A stretch of DNA of 37,985 bases from Acidimicrobiia bacterium. GTDB lineage: Bacteria > Actinomycetota > Acidimicrobiia > IMCC26256 > PALSA-610. Within the stretch, counting starts at the first letter, position 1, and each line of letters starts with the position of its first letter. The notes beneath the pieces are model-generated. The model had not been told where the DNA came from. It saw nothing but the letters and a program-made list of their open reading frames with translations, and did no database searches. Position numbers and translations under genes: made by a program. Positions 7,659-16,405 of the stretch are shown one piece after another. The stretch is from contig DATBAK010000047.1 in assembly GCA_036271555.1 (NCBI GenBank), forward strand, positions 1 through 37,985, written 5' to 3'.

Positions 7659-8687
7659 GTGGATCCGGCCGAGGCGCTGAATCGGATCGCGACGCTGCTC
7701 GAACGCCGCCGCGAGCCGCGCTATCGGGTGCAGGCGTTCCGCCGCGCCGCGGTCACGGTGCGCGACGTTCCCGAGGCCGAGCTGCGCCGGTTGGCCTCCG
7801 TCGGACGGCTGCGCGACCTCCAGAACGTCGGCGAGAAGACCGCGGCGATCATCGTCGAAGCATTGGCGGGCAAGAAGCCCGAGTACCTCGTCAACCTCGA
7901 GCAGGACGCGGTCGAACCCGGCACCGACGCGGGCAACGCGATCCGGCGCGCGCTGCGCGGCGACCTGCACGTGCACTCCGACTGGTCCGACGGCGGGCAC
8001 ACGATCCGCGCGATGGCCGAGCAGGTGCGCGATCTCGGGCACGACTACTTCGCGCTCACCGATCACTCACCCCGGTTGACGATCGCGCACGGCTTGTCGC
8101 CCGAGCGGCTGCGCGAGCAGCTCGACGTCGTGGCGGAGCTGAACGGGGAGCTCGCGGAGTCCGACCACCCCGTGCGCATCCTCACCGGCATCGAGGTCGA
8201 CATCCTCGACGACGGCTCGCTCGATCAAGAGCCAGAGCTGTTGTCGGAGCTCGACGTCGTCGTCGCAAGCGTGCACTCGAAGCTGCGCCAGGACGAGCCC
8301 GGCATGACCGCGCGCATGGTGGCGGCGATGCAGGACCCGCACGCCGACATCCTCGGTCACTGCACCGGGCGGATCGTCGTCGGTCGCGGTCGGCCGGAGT
8401 CGACGTTCGACGTCGACGCGGTGTTGTCGACGATCCTCGAGCACGACAAGGCGCTCGAGATCAACTGCCGACCCGAGCGGCTCGATCCGCCGAAGCGCAT
8501 CCTCGGCCAGGCGGTCGAGATGGGGTTGAAGATCTCGATCGACACCGACTCGCACGCGACCGACCAGCTCGAGTGGCATCCGTTCGGCACCGACCGGGCC
8601 GCGGAGTGCGGCGTGCGCGTCGAGTCGGTCGTCAACTCGTGGCCGATCGAGCAGCTGCTCGCGTGGACCGCGAGCCACGAGGCGTGA
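7659..8687 (+). CDS. HhH-PHP domain hydrolase (PolX-like without polymerase core)
   Basis: This is a 342-residue protein. Residues 1-72 resemble the N-terminal helix-hairpin-helix domain of family X polymerases (LRDLQNVGEKTAAIIVEAL). Residues about 100-335 form a PHP metal-dependent phosphoesterase domain. The PHP metal ligands are visible: H104 and H106 in DLHVHSDWSDG, D111, H136 in FALTDHS, the Glu of GIEVDIL, the His of VASVHSKL, the His of ILGHCTGR, and the late DTDSHAT pair. In bacterial PolX the PHP domain gives 3'-5' exonuclease activity. Here the palm and fingers of the polymerase are absent, so a DNA end-processing or nucleotidase role is possible but unproven. The GTG start follows TACCTT by 6 bases. 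Confidence 0.88.
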   Translation: MDPAEALNRIATLLERRREPRYRVQAFRRAAVTVRDVPEAELRRLASVGRLRDLQNVGEKTAAIIVEALAGKKPEYLVNLEQDAVEPGTDAGNAIRRALRGDLHVHSDWSDGGHTIRAMAEQVRDLGHDYFALTDHSPRLTIAHGLSPERLREQLDVVAELNGELAESDHPVRILTGIEVDILDDGSLDQEPELLSELDVVVASVHSKLRQDEPGMTARMVAAMQDPHADILGHCTGRIVVGRGRPESTFDVDAVLSTILEHDKALEINCRPERLDPPKRILGQAVEMGLKISIDTDSHATDQLEWHPFGTDRAAECGVRVESVVNSWPIEQLLAWTASHEA

Positions 8688-8751
8688 GTCGACGGCGCGG
8701 TCGTCGCGCTGCCGGTCGCCGCGGTGATCGCGTCCGCGACTGCGAGCTGAG

Positions 8752-10371
8752 TCAGCAGGCCAACGGTCGCGGCGCCGCCGCGCCGGGAACGCGCGCGACG
8801 CGGAAGACCATGCCGGTCGGTTGCGTCGACACGGGCACGAGGTGCACGAGCCGGCCGAGCTCGGCGGGCGTCGTCGCGTCGGTGATCTGGTACCGACCCG
8901 CCGAGAAGTAGGCGTAGCCGCCGTAGTAGTCGAGCAACGCCGCGTTCTCGGCGAGGTCGCGTTCGAAGCACGGGTTCCGGCGATTCGTGACCGGCACGAC
9001 GGGCCGGGCCGTCGAGATCGCGTTGCGGTGGATCGCGAGCATCACGACGTCGGCGTTCGGCGACTCGATGAGCGTCGAACGCGGCGCGTTTCGGATGCTC
9101 GCCAGCTCGGGGTATCCGTGCGCGGGCGCCGCGTAGATGCGTACGAGGTCGCGTTGGTCGCGCCATCCGGGCACGACTGCGGCCGCGACCACGACGACGA
9201 GCAGCGCGCGCGACATCGCCGTGGGGATGCGCGCGGTGACCGCTGCGAACGCGGCGACGAACAATGCGGTGACGACCGGGCGGATCGGCGCGAAGAGGCG
9301 GTCGTTCGTCGGGATGCCGGCGTCGATGAAGGTCTGCGACCAGAGCACGAACGCCGCGTAGACGAACACCGCGGCGAGCGCGAGCGCGGTAGAACGCGCG
9401 GTGGTCGATGATGGTGGGCGGAACCCGATCCACAACCCGATCGCGACGAACCCGCCGACCGCGAGCAGCGCGACACCGTGCACCGCGCTCGCCGCGTCGG
9501 GCGAGACGATCCAACTGCCGGCCACGTTCATGAGGTCGGCGAACGTGCCGGTGAGCGGGTGGTACACGACCTGGTCGAGACCGGAGCCCTCGGAACCGCC
9601 ACCGAGGATCCGTCCGTACACGAGGAAGGCGACCCAGGGCGCGACCGCGCCGCCCGCGAACGCGACCGCGCCGCCGATGCGCGCGCGGTTCGGTCGCGCA
9701 CCGACGAGCGCGATCGCCGGGACCAGCAGCACGAGCAGGAAGAGACCGACGTTCCGAGTGAGCACCGCGACCGCGGCCGCGGTGGTGAGCGCGGCGAGGC
9801 GGCGCGCGCTCGGCTCGTCGAAGTACCGGCACGCGAGCAGCAACGTCGACAGCAAGGCGGTGATGAACAACGCTTCGCTGCCGAGCTCGGCGTGCAGCAG
9901 CAGGAAACCGACCGGCTGACCCGAGACTCCGATCAAGAGCACGGGGGTCGCGAGCTGGAACCACTGCTGCGAGCGCGGGAGCAGTCGCGCGGTCAGCCGC
10001 GCGCTCAGCACGACGTTCGCGGCGACGAGAACACAACCGAGCACGCGCGCGCCGGTCGTCACCGCGACACCGGGTGGCGAGAAGAGCGTGAGCGCGAGCG
10101 GGTAACCGGGTGGGAAGTGCGTCGACGGGACCGCGCCGTGGAACTCGAACGCCTGCAGCGGCGTGAACCGGTCGAAGGGCAGATCGAACGGCAACGTGAG
10201 CCCGTGCCCGTGGCGCAGGTTCTCCGCCATGCCGAGGTACGCGCCGCTGTCGCCGAAGTACGACACACCGTGTCGCGTCGCGTGCAACGCGAGCAGCGCG
10301 GCGACGACTGCGAGCGCGCCGAGGCAGCCGAGAACGGCGACGGGCGCGCGTTCCTCGGGCGGTCGATTCAC
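8752..10371 (-). CDS. Polytopic membrane protein, GT-C glycosyltransferase-like
   Basis: This 539-residue protein has about ten hydrophobic segments. The N-terminal segment (residues about 10-32) is followed by a first outer loop containing SYFGDSGAYLGMAENLRHGHG. A later loop has STHFPPGYPLAL. An acidic residue in the first loop and a Pro/Tyr loop after it fit the PMT/ArnT-type GT-C fold, in which polyprenyl-linked sugars are donors. The C-terminal 120 residues are soluble. The GTG start overlaps the stop of the GH13 gene (10368-10371), so it is translationally coupled to it. Coupling to an alpha-glucosidase supports a carbohydrate role, but acceptor and donor are unknown. Confidence 0.72.
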   Translation of the reverse strand: MNRPPEERAPVAVLGCLGALAVVAALLALHATRHGVSYFGDSGAYLGMAENLRHGHGLTLPFDLPFDRFTPLQAFEFHGAVPSTHFPPGYPLALTLFSPPGVAVTTGARVLGCVLVAANVVLSARLTARLLPRSQQWFQLATPVLLIGVSGQPVGFLLLHAELGSEALFITALLSTLLLACRYFDEPSARRLAALTTAAAVAVLTRNVGLFLLVLLVPAIALVGARPNRARIGGAVAFAGGAVAPWVAFLVYGRILGGGSEGSGLDQVVYHPLTGTFADLMNVAGSWIVSPDAASAVHGVALLAVGGFVAIGLWIGFRPPSSTTARSTALALAAVFVYAAFVLWSQTFIDAGIPTNDRLFAPIRPVVTALFVAAFAAVTARIPTAMSRALLVVVVAAAVVPGWRDQRDLVRIYAAPAHGYPELASIRNAPRSTLIESPNADVVMLAIHRNAISTARPVVPVTNRRNPCFERDLAENAALLDYYGGYAYFSAGRYQITDATTPAELGRLVHLVPVSTQPTGMVFRVARVPGAAAPRPLAC

Positions 10372-12026
10372 CCGCGCGTCGCGCTACCGGTCTCGGTGCC
10401 GGCGCCGAACGCCTGGTCGAGCCACACGATCGCGCCCTCCCACGGGCCGAGCAGCAGCTCGCCCTCGACGCGCAGGTCGTCGCGGGAACGGTCGGTGCCG
10501 ATCCGCACCAGTCCCTGCACCACGTTGAGAGTCGTCTCCTCTGCGGAGAAGTTGATCGCGACGAGCACACGCTCACCGCGCCGGAACACCCAGCGCGTCT
10601 CGTTCGACCGCGGATCGGTGCGGTATTCGCCGCGTGCGAGATCGGGGATCGCGTCGCGCAACGAGATGAGGTCACGCGCGAGCGCGAGGACCGCGGTCGG
10701 CTCGTGACGCTGGCTCGCCACGTTGCACCCGGCGATGTCGCCGAACGGCAGCCACGGCTCGACGCCGGGCGCGGTGAAGCCCGCGCCGGGCTCACCGGTC
10801 CACGGCATCGGCGTGCGCTCGGGATCACGGGCGAGGCTCGGCCCGTGGAAGTGACCGACCGGGTCGAGGATGCGATCGGTCGGCACGTCGGTGTCGGGCA
10901 TGCCGAGCTCGTCGCCGTAGTAGAGGAACGGCGTCCCCCGCAGCGTGAGGAGCAGGAACAGTGCGGCGCGCGTGCGCAGCGGATCGTTCTTCGCCCAGCG
11001 CGTGGGGAACCGGTTGTTGTCGTGGTTGCCGCCCGTCCACACCGGCCAGCAGTCGGCCGGAAGCAGCCGCTCCGCGTTCTCGACCGCGGCGCGCAGGTGC
11101 AAACCGTCGAACTCGGAGTGCAGCAGCATGAAGTTGAACGCGAGGTTCAGCTCGTCACCGTGCCCGTAGAACTTCGCGAAGAGCTCGGGCTCGAGCACGT
11201 AGGTCTCGCCGACGAGGATGCGCTTCGGATCGTAGGAATCCGCGATCGCGCGCCAGCGCCGGAGCACGTCGTGCACCTCGGGCCGGTTCGCGTTGTACAC
11301 CTGCCGCTGGCCCTGCATCTGCACGAACCAGTGGTCGTCGGCGGTCGACGGCGGGTTGTCGCGCAGCAGCTTGTCCTTGACGATCATGTGGCACACGTCG
11401 ATGCGGAAGCCCGCGACGCCGCGGTCGAACCAGAACCGCAGGATGCGATCGAACTCGTCGCGCACCTCGTCGTTCCACCAGTTGAGGTCGGGCTGCGACG
11501 GGAGGAAGTGGTTGAGGAAGTACTGCCCGGACGGCTCGTCGAACGTCCACGCGGGCCGGCCGGGGTGGAAGCAGTTCGTCCAGTTGTTCGGCGGTGAGCC
11601 GTCGGGCTTCGGGTCGGCCCACACGTACCAGTCGCGGGAGCGCGCGTCGCGCGACGAGCGCGCGTCGAGGAACCACGGGTGCTGATCGCTCGTGTGGTTC
11701 GGCACGATGTCGAGAATGACGCGGATGTTCCGGCGCGCGGCTTCGTCGACGAGCGTCTCCGCGTCGGCGAGCGTGCCGAGCGGCGGGTTGACGTCGCAGT
11801 AGTCGGCGACGTCGTAGCCCCAGTCGGCGTCGGGTGAGACGGTGATCGGGTCGAGCCAGATGCCGTCGACGCCGAGCCATTGGAGATGGTCGAGCTTCTC
11901 GACGATCCCGCGCAGGTCGCCGATGCCGTCGGCGTTCGTGTCGCGGTAGCTGCGCGGATAGATCTGGTACAGCACCCCGTCGCGCCACCAGACCCGACCG
12001 ACCTCGTCCCGGGGCATCTCGGCCAT
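10368..12026 (-). CDS. GH13 alpha-glucosidase / oligo-1,6-glucosidase family
   Basis: This 552-residue cytoplasmic enzyme has a full GH13 TIM barrel. It opens with WWRDGVLYQIYPRSYRDTN. Conserved region I is DIVPNHTSD (106-114). The nucleophile is D210 in GFRIDVCH, the acid/base is E274 in VGETYVLE, and the transition-state stabiliser is D336 in GGNHDNNRF. A C-terminal beta-sandwich follows from about residue 465. Length and the opening segment fit the maltase/isomaltase/trehalose-6-phosphate hydrolase branch, which hydrolyses alpha-glucosides from the non-reducing end. ATG 12026 is preceded at 6 bases by TAGCGT, so it may have its own leaderless promoter although it lies 16 bp after the ABC exporter gene. 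Exact specificity is not readable. Confidence 0.93.
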   Translation of the reverse strand: MAEMPRDEVGRVWWRDGVLYQIYPRSYRDTNADGIGDLRGIVEKLDHLQWLGVDGIWLDPITVSPDADWGYDVADYCDVNPPLGTLADAETLVDEAARRNIRVILDIVPNHTSDQHPWFLDARSSRDARSRDWYVWADPKPDGSPPNNWTNCFHPGRPAWTFDEPSGQYFLNHFLPSQPDLNWWNDEVRDEFDRILRFWFDRGVAGFRIDVCHMIVKDKLLRDNPPSTADDHWFVQMQGQRQVYNANRPEVHDVLRRWRAIADSYDPKRILVGETYVLEPELFAKFYGHGDELNLAFNFMLLHSEFDGLHLRAAVENAERLLPADCWPVWTGGNHDNNRFPTRWAKNDPLRTRAALFLLLTLRGTPFLYYGDELGMPDTDVPTDRILDPVGHFHGPSLARDPERTPMPWTGEPGAGFTAPGVEPWLPFGDIAGCNVASQRHEPTAVLALARDLISLRDAIPDLARGEYRTDPRSNETRWVFRRGERVLVAINFSAEETTLNVVQGLVRIGTDRSRDDLRVEGELLLGPWEGAIVWLDQAFGAGTETGSATRG

Positions 12027-12032
12027 GCGCGG

Positions 12033-12038
12033 ACGCTA
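12033..12038 (-). promoter_or_regulatory. -10 element for the GH13 gene, leaderless type
   Basis: Minus-strand TAGCGT ends 6 bases before ATG 12026. It sits in the 16-bp gap after the ABC exporter stop codon, so the GH13/GT-C pair can be transcribed apart from the MarR-ABC operon. Confidence 0.55.
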
Positions 12039-12042
12039 CCCG

Positions 12043-15000
12043 TCAGCTCGCCGCGGCCTCGGCCTCCTCGTCGACCGTCTCGCCCTCGGCCGCCGCCCAC
12101 ATGCGCGCGTACTGGCCGCGGCGTGCGACGAGGTCGTCATGGTGACCGCTCTCCACGATGCGACCGGCGTCGACGACGATGATCCGGTCCGCGAGCCGAG
12201 CCGTCTGCAGCCGGTGCGCGATGAGAATCGTCGTGCGGCCGTGCGCGGCCACGCCCATCGCCGCCTGCACCTTCGCCTCGGTCTGGAGGTCGAGGTTCGA
12301 CGTCGCCTCGTCGAGCAGCAGCACCGCGGGATCGACGAGATGCGCACGCGCCAGCGCGATGAGCTGGCGCTGACCGGACGACAGCGAGCGGCCGCGCTCA
12401 CTCACCCACTGGAGGTAGCCGCCGGGGAGCGACGCGACGAAGTCGTGCGCGCCGACCTCACGCGCCGCAGTCTCCACTTGCGCGTCGGTCGCGTTCTGCT
12501 TGCCGTAGGCGATGTTGTCGCGGATCGTGCCCGAGAAGAGGAATGCCTCCTGCGGCACGACGCCGAGCTGCTGATGGAACGCGACCTGGTCGTAGTCGTC
12601 GACCGCGACGTCGTCGACGCGCACCTCACCCGACGTCGGGTCGTAGAAACGCGCGACGAGCTTCATCACCGTGCTCTTGCCCGCGCCGGTCTCGCCGACG
12701 AGCGCAACCGTCTCGCCCGGCACGACCTCGATGTCGACGCCGCGCAGCGCCTCGTCGATCGCCGACGAGTAACGGAAGTGCACGTCGTCGAGCGTGACCT
12801 CGCCGACGAGCCGGCCGGGTTCGACGGGCTCGGCCGGCGGCGGCACGGTCGTCGCGGTCGCGAGCAGCTCGCCGATGCGCTCCACCGCGACCCGAGCCTG
12901 CTGGTACGAGTCGAAGACCTGCGACAGCTGCTGGATGGGCGCGAAGAAGAGGTTGAGGTAGAGCATGAATGCGATGAGGTCGGGCACCGTGAGCGTGTGG
13001 TGCGCGACGAGCACGCTGCCCACGCCGAGCACGATGCACGTCGCGATGTCGGACAGGAAGTCGACGAACGGGAAGTAGATCGCGACGAGTCGCTGCGCGT
13101 GCACGCGCGCGTCCCGGTAGCCGGACGCGATCTCGGTGAACACCTTCTGGTTCGTCTCTTCGCGCACGAAGGCCTGCGACACGCGCACACCCGACAGACC
13201 TTCTTGCAGGTTCGCGTTCACGGCTGCGATCCGCTCCCGTGCGGCCTCGTACGCACGTGTCGACGCCTTCCGGAACCAGAGGGTCGCGATCACGAGGGGC
13301 GGGAGGATCGCCGCGGTCACGAGCCCGAGGCGCGGGTTGACGATCGCGAGACCGATGCCGACACCGACGAACGTGACGAGGTTGACCAGCGCGTTCACGA
13401 GCCCGTTCTGGAGGAGCTGCGACAGCGCGTCGATGTCGGTCGTCATGCGGGTCATGATCCGACCCGCCATCTCGTGCTCGTAGTAGTCGACACCGAGCCG
13501 CTGGAGATGCGCGAAGACCTTGATCCGCAGCGCGTGCAACATGCGCTCGGAGACGCGGCCCATCACGCGCGTCTCGGCCCACATCAGGTACCAGTCGAAC
13601 AGCGTGACGAACGCAAACACCGTCGTCGCGACCCAGAGCGTGTGCTCGACGACGTGGCCGTGATTGCCCTCGATGCCCCAGCGCACGAGCAGCGGCGCGG
13701 CGAGCGTGCACACCGCGTCGAGGGTGACGAGCACGAGGCCCACGCCGAGCCAGCCGCGGTAGCGACGCACGAACCGCAGGAACTTGAAGTCCGGCATCGG
13801 CCGGCTCTCCGCCGCGACGTCGACGTGCGGATCGGCCGTCGCCGGCCCGAGCGCGTCGACCTTGGCGAGCAGCTCCGGCGTCGGCGCGAGCGCGCCACCC
13901 CAGTTGCCACCGGCGCCACCACCACCGCCACCGGCGACGCGCACCGCCGCGGTCGGGCTCGACGTGCGCGTGCGCTCCGCGATCTGCGCGGTGCGCACCT
14001 CGTCGTCGGTGAGTCCGAGCCACGCCGACGAGGTGATGCCGTTCACGGGCTGCTCGTCGTTCGTGACGACCGACTCGAGTCCTTCGGCGTCGCCGCCCGG
14101 TCCCGAGAGCAGCACGCGGTAGAGCGTGCAGCGCTCCCAGAGCTCGTCGTGCGTGCCTTGGTCGACGACGGCACCGCGCTCCATCACGACGATGCGGTCG
14201 GCGAGCGTCAGCGACGAGCGCCGGTGCGCGACGAGGATCGTCGTGCGGGTGCTCGCGATGCGGCGCAGCGTCGCGTGGATCTCTTCCTCGACGCGCGAGT
14301 CGATCGACGACGTCGCGTCGTCGAGGATCAGGATGCGGGGATCGCTGAGCAGCGCGCGGGCGAGCGCGACGCGCTGCCGCTGCCCGCCCGAGAGCGTGAG
14401 GCCCTGCTCACCGACGACGGTGTCGTAGCCATGGGGAAGCCGCAGGATGAACTCGTGCGCCTCCGCGGCGCGCGCCGCGGCCTCGATCTCCGCCGGCGTC
14501 GCGTCGGGCCGGCCGAAGCCGATGTTCGCGGCGATCGAGTCGGAGAAGAGGAACGAGTCCTCGAACACGACGCCGATGTTTCGCCGCAGCGAGTCGAGGT
14601 GCAGGCCGCGCACGTCGGCACCGTCGATCGTGATCGCGCCGGAGTGCACGTCGTAGAAGCGGGGCAGCAGCAACGCGACCGTGGACTTGCCCGAGCCCGA
14701 GCTACCGACGAGCGCGACCGTCTCACCGGGCGCGACCGTGAGGTCGAAGTCGCGCAGTACCGGTTCCGTCGACGTGTAGCCGAACGTCACGTTGTCGAAG
14801 CGCACCTCGCCGTTCGTGATCACGAGATCCGTCGCGTCCGGCGCGTCCTGCACGTGCGGGGTGGAGTCGAGGAGGTCGTAGATGCGCTCGGCGCCCGCAC
14901 GCGCGAGCTGACCGACGGTGAGGATCGCCGCGAGCTGCCGGATGGGCGGCGTGATCAGCAGCATGTACGTGGAGAACGCGAGGAAGGTTCCGAGCGTGAT

Positions 15001-15837
15001 GCGACCCTGCAGCGCGAGCCACCCGCCGAGCGCGAGCACCGCGACCTGACCGAAGGCCGGGATCGTCTGCATCGACGGCTGCAGGCGCGCCGTGATGTTC
15101 ACGAGCCGCACGCGTGACGCGAACATCTCGCGGGAGCGCTCGGTCAGCCGTTCCAGCTCGCGCGCTTCCTGACCGAAGCCCTTCACAACGCGCACGCCGG
15201 TGACGTCTTCCTCGACGACGTTCGCAACTTCGCCGGCGCGCTGCTGCGCGTCCCAGCTCGCGGGGAACACCGACGTGCGCAGCTTCATCGCGGTCACGAG
15301 CAGCAACGGGCCGACCGCGATCATCACGAGCGAGAGCAGCGGTGAGAGCAGGAACATCGCGACGAGCGAGACGATGAACAAGAGGACGTTCGCGACGCCG
15401 ATCGGCATGAACTGGAGGAAGCCCTGCACGAGCGCGACGTCGGAAGAGGCGCGGCTCACGAGCTGACCGGTCGCGAGCTCGTCGTGACGCGCGAAGTCGA
15501 GCCGCTGGAGCTGCCGGAAGATCGCGGTACGCAGGTCGTGCTGTACGTCGAGCGCGATGCGGCCGCCGTGGAACCGGCGCAGGTACGCGAACCCGAACGT
15601 GAAGACGCCCATGAGGATCATGAGCGTGAGCCACGGCGCGAGCGGCTTGTTGTGCCGGGTGATGACGTCGTCGACGACGACCTTCTGCACGACCGGCAAC
15701 AGCGACTGGATGAGCTGCCCGCCGATCGCGACGCCGAAGGCGATGTACGCGTTCTTCTTGTGCGGCGCCATGTAGCCGACGAGGCGCCGGATCCAACCTT
15801 GCGGCTTGCGTTGCTTCGTCGGCTTCGTGTCGCTCAT
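12043..15837 (-). CDS. Fused TMD-NBD-TMD-NBD ABC multidrug exporter
   Basis: This 1264-residue protein carries two complete type IV (B-family-like) exporter halves in one chain. In half 1 the TMD is at about 25-320 and the NBD at 345-590. That NBD has Walker A GSSGSGKS (378-385), a Q-loop with Glu instead of Gln (VVFEDSFLF, E426), signature LSGGQ (482-486), and Walker B ILILDD with Asp507 where the catalytic Glu should be. A Gly-rich linker precedes half 2. NBD2 has Walker A GETGAGKS, VVPQEAFLF, signature LSSGQ and Walker B VLLLDE. This gives one canonical and one degenerate ATP site, as in heterodimeric exporters. The layout matches mycobacterial fused exporters such as Rv0194. The ATG overlaps the MarR stop. 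Drug export is inferred. Confidence 0.94.
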   Translation of the reverse strand: MSDTKPTKQRKPQGWIRRLVGYMAPHKKNAYIAFGVAIGGQLIQSLLPVVQKVVVDDVITRHNKPLAPWLTLMILMGVFTFGFAYLRRFHGGRIALDVQHDLRTAIFRQLQRLDFARHDELATGQLVSRASSDVALVQGFLQFMPIGVANVLLFIVSLVAMFLLSPLLSLVMIAVGPLLLVTAMKLRTSVFPASWDAQQRAGEVANVVEEDVTGVRVVKGFGQEARELERLTERSREMFASRVRLVNITARLQPSMQTIPAFGQVAVLALGGWLALQGRITLGTFLAFSTYMLLITPPIRQLAAILTVGQLARAGAERIYDLLDSTPHVQDAPDATDLVITNGEVRFDNVTFGYTSTEPVLRDFDLTVAPGETVALVGSSGSGKSTVALLLPRFYDVHSGAITIDGADVRGLHLDSLRRNIGVVFEDSFLFSDSIAANIGFGRPDATPAEIEAAARAAEAHEFILRLPHGYDTVVGEQGLTLSGGQRQRVALARALLSDPRILILDDATSSIDSRVEEEIHATLRRIASTRTTILVAHRRSSLTLADRIVVMERGAVVDQGTHDELWERCTLYRVLLSGPGGDAEGLESVVTNDEQPVNGITSSAWLGLTDDEVRTAQIAERTRTSSPTAAVRVAGGGGGGAGGNWGGALAPTPELLAKVDALGPATADPHVDVAAESRPMPDFKFLRFVRRYRGWLGVGLVLVTLDAVCTLAAPLLVRWGIEGNHGHVVEHTLWVATTVFAFVTLFDWYLMWAETRVMGRVSERMLHALRIKVFAHLQRLGVDYYEHEMAGRIMTRMTTDIDALSQLLQNGLVNALVNLVTFVGVGIGLAIVNPRLGLVTAAILPPLVIATLWFRKASTRAYEAARERIAAVNANLQEGLSGVRVSQAFVREETNQKVFTEIASGYRDARVHAQRLVAIYFPFVDFLSDIATCIVLGVGSVLVAHHTLTVPDLIAFMLYLNLFFAPIQQLSQVFDSYQQARVAVERIGELLATATTVPPPAEPVEPGRLVGEVTLDDVHFRYSSAIDEALRGVDIEVVPGETVALVGETGAGKSTVMKLVARFYDPTSGEVRVDDVAVDDYDQVAFHQQLGVVPQEAFLFSGTIRDNIAYGKQNATDAQVETAAREVGAHDFVASLPGGYLQWVSERGRSLSSGQRQLIALARAHLVDPAVLLLDEATSNLDLQTEAKVQAAMGVAAHGRTTILIAHRLQTARLADRIIVVDAGRIVESGHHDDLVARRGQYARMWAAAEGETVDEEAEAAAS

Positions 15838-16274
15838 CGGCGTGCCGCCACGGCGGCGTCGAGCTTGGCCTGGAACTCGGCGCGCATCGACGCCTCGATC
15901 TCCGCGAGGCCGCGCACGAACGCCGTGCGGTCGCTCACCGCACCGATGAGATGCTCGAGCCGTGCGCTCATCGCGTCCTCGGCCTCGCGGAGGCGGCCTC
16001 GACCCGCGTCGGTGACGACGATGCTCACCGCCCGCCGGTCACCGGGCACGGCTTCGCGGCGGAGATAGCCGCGGTCGACGAGCCCGTCGACGACGGCGGT
16101 GACGGTCGGCTTCGCGACGGCGAGGCGCTCGGCGATCTTCGACGCGCGCGCGTCGCCGCTCGAGACCATCGCCAGCACCCGGTACTGCGCCAGCGTGAGG
16201 TCGGCGCAGGCCCGTTCCAGGGTCCGGCCGATCAGCGCCACGGCGCGACTCGCTTCCCGCAGATCCTCGCTCAC
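15834..16274 (-). CDS. MarR family transcriptional regulator
   Basis: This 146-residue winged-helix regulator has a helix-turn-helix at LTLAQYRVLAMVSSGDARASKIAERLAVAKPTVTAVVDGLVDRG (in part), with the wing GYLRREAVPGDRRAVSIVVTDAGRG. These are standard MarR features. The start is GTG 16274, preceded at 6 bases by TACTCT, so the message is probably leaderless. An ATG at 16310 would add 12 residues but would lie inside the operator. The stop overlaps the start of the ABC exporter (15834-15837), giving a coupled regulator-exporter operon. A perfect palindrome at 16294-16308, between the presumed -35 and -10, is a likely autoregulatory operator. The inducing compound is unknown. Confidence 0.93.
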   Translation of the reverse strand: MSEDLREASRAVALIGRTLERACADLTLAQYRVLAMVSSGDARASKIAERLAVAKPTVTAVVDGLVDRGYLRREAVPGDRRAVSIVVTDAGRGRLREAEDAMSARLEHLIGAVSDRTAFVRGLAEIEASMRAEFQAKLDAAVAARR

Positions 16275-16280
16275 ACCGTG

Positions 16281-16286
16281 AGAGTA
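16281..16286 (-). promoter_or_regulatory. -10 element of the marR-ABC exporter operon
   Basis: Minus-strand TACTCT ends 6 bases before GTG 16274, with a TTGTTC -35-like hexamer 18 bases upstream (16310-16305). Transcription would begin at or next to the start codon. Confidence 0.6.
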
Positions 16287-16293
16287 CCGAACA

Positions 16294-16308
16294 GTTCGAT
16301 CATCGAAC
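16294..16308. promoter_or_regulatory. Putative MarR operator GTTCGATCATCGAAC
   Basis: A 15-bp perfect palindrome centred at 16301 lies between the -35 and -10 hexamers of the marR promoter. Its GTTCGAT/ATCGAAC arms recur in part in the inverted repeat at 16321-16370. Position and symmetry suggest the site where MarR represses itself and the exporter. Confidence 0.65.
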
Positions 16309-16320
16309 AAACGCGGTTCC

Positions 16321-16370
16321 GAACTGATCGAGAAAAGTGACCCGGGCGCGTCACCGAAGTCGATCAGTTC
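16321..16370. repeat. 11-bp inverted repeat flanking the marR promoter
   Basis: GAACTGATCGA (16321-16331) and TCGATCAGTTC (16360-16370) are exact reverse complements, 28 bp apart. They share the GAAC/GTTC plus GATC elements with the palindrome at 16294-16308. They may be secondary operator half-sites allowing cooperative binding, or a terminator for the leftward gene at 16406. No other function is visible. Confidence 0.5.
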
Positions 16371-16405
16371 GACGAAAGCCCAGGTCAGACGCGGTCGGGC
16401 TGCGG

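Noticed and set aside
14316-14330. Asp in place of Glu in Walker B of the first exporter NBD as an inactivating mutation
   Set aside because: Matches the normal asymmetry of heterodimeric exporters and the rest of the gene is intact.
12025-15117. Very long rightward reading frame opposite the ABC exporter (and similar frames at 1115-3382 minus and 29622-31076 plus)
   Set aside because: Arg/Asp/His-rich frames typical of antisense readings in GC-rich DNA; the opposite strand has full, motif-rich genes.
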